A stretch of DNA of 23,711 bases from a virus. A model generated the notes under the pieces. That model ran no database searches. It was not told the origin of the DNA and worked only from the letters and a program-made list of their open reading frames with translations. Where the stretch lies: the IMG/VR virus record IMGVR_UViG_3300047480_000447, positions 1-23,711 of that record. The stretch is one strand, 5' to 3'. The position numbers were made by a program, and so were the translations under genes. Shown here one piece after another: positions 23,298 through 23,711 of this stretch (position 1 is its first letter; every line of letters starts with the position of its first letter).

Positions 23298-23601
23298 CTT
23301 CCAAGAGGTACTAAAGCAAGCAGCAAAAGAAACCTCATTGGTTATGACTGCCCAACTAAGGGACGAGTGTATAGCCAGTGGCTGGTCAGAAAAAGTTGCC
23401 AATAGAATTCGCGTTGTTTACAAAGGCAACAAGTTTGTCGTTGATATTCCTGATTCCGTTAAGTCTGAAGCAGACAATTTTGAGTACGGAACCCCTACCT
23501 CTCAACCTACGGCTGCCATCCGTCGTTTTGGCAACCGTCTAGAAGATTCTGAAAAGTTTTTGTTGCGGAGAGCAAAGCAACTAACAGGAGGTGCTCTATG
23601 A
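23284..23601 (+). CDS. Putative tail-completion or neck protein (HK97 gp10-like)
   Basis: A 105-residue protein. The N-terminal half is helical (FQEVLKQAAKETSLVMTAQL), then a beta segment (ANRIRVVYKGNKFVVDIPDS) and the sequence ADNFEYGTPTSQPTAAIRRF. An EYG[TS] followed by Pro and a final helix is characteristic of HK97 gp10-type neck proteins that join head and tail. The match is by pattern only. It overlaps the gene before it by 14 bases and the gene after it by four (ATGA), an operon-like arrangement. Its appearance here suggests the tail-assembly genes continue beyond the window. Confidence 0.5.
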   Translation: MKTVNFQEVLKQAAKETSLVMTAQLRDECIASGWSEKVANRIRVVYKGNKFVVDIPDSVKSEADNFEYGTPTSQPTAAIRRFGNRLEDSEKFLLRRAKQLTGGAL

Positions 23602-23711
23602 GTCTAGGTCCTTTGTTCTTAGCAGAAGACAAGGCTTTGCGAGAACTCCTAAAGGGCATGACAGTTCTTGACCAAAGAGCCAATGCTGAGGGAACCCCTC
23701 GTCCTGTTGGC
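23598..23711 (+). CDS. Hypothetical protein, 3' partial
   Basis: Only 38 codons are present (begins MSLGPLFLAEDKALRELLKG) before the window ends. AGGAGG at 23586-23591, six bases upstream, and an ATGA overlap with the previous stop make the start convincing. The visible part looks helical and then Pro/Gly-containing. No family can be assigned from this length; position suggests another neck or tail gene. Confidence 0.65.
   Translation, partial: MSLGPLFLAEDKALRELLKGMTVLDQRANAEGTPRPVG

Overview
This window is a stretch of a double-stranded DNA tailed-phage (Caudoviricetes) genome. Every gene I can support lies on the + strand. It holds the head-morphogenesis module (large terminase, portal, scaffold, major capsid protein), then a large receptor-binding/tail-fibre module, then small basic proteins and the first probable neck/tail-completion genes. 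I see no integrase, repressor, tRNA, CRISPR or insertion sequence. Base composition is AT-leaning by eye. Most genes have AGGAG-type ribosome binding sites, and many junctions are one-base TAATG overlaps that imply translational coupling.

Layout: 3-713 terminase C-terminus (cut by the window edge); 802-1531 two small unknown genes; 1541-3280 portal; 3414-4172 scaffold; 4216-5328 major capsid protein (N4-gp56-type); 5415-6976 two probable head or connector proteins, with strong hairpins on both sides of the first; 6976-19698 six adhesion or structural genes plus one 25-codon ORF; 19712-20761 a GT-A glycosyltransferase; 20761-22109 a probable neck protein, a small helical protein and another collagen-like fibre; 22109-22993 five Lys-rich or Cys-rich small proteins, ended by a UUCG-loop terminator; 23106-23711 the start of the next gene group. 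No gene-free stretch exceeds 300 bases.

The adhesion module is the striking part. Four proteins carry Gly-Pro-Thr collagen-like stems joined to different globular tips. One tip is cupredoxin-like with a full His/Cys/His/Met ligand set, and a sister domain in another fibre lacks those ligands. An 802-residue tail protein ends in a fibrinogen-like domain. An 1858-residue protein combines a glycine-rich domain with an array of roughly 78-residue repeats. The glycosyltransferase lies next to the Thr-rich collagen fibres and could modify them.

The best candidate for an undescribed system is the microprotein chain at 22109-22993. It contains a 44-residue protein whose N-terminus copies the C2/C5/C7 nickel motif of HypB, followed at once by an 18-residue peptide with five cysteines.

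Host: not determined by anything here. Low GC, marine/freshwater-phage-style collagen fibres, tail proteins resembling T4-like cyanophage virion proteins, and a fibre tip like those of actinobacteriophages suggest an uncultured aquatic phage. A freshwater actinobacterial host is possible but is inference only.
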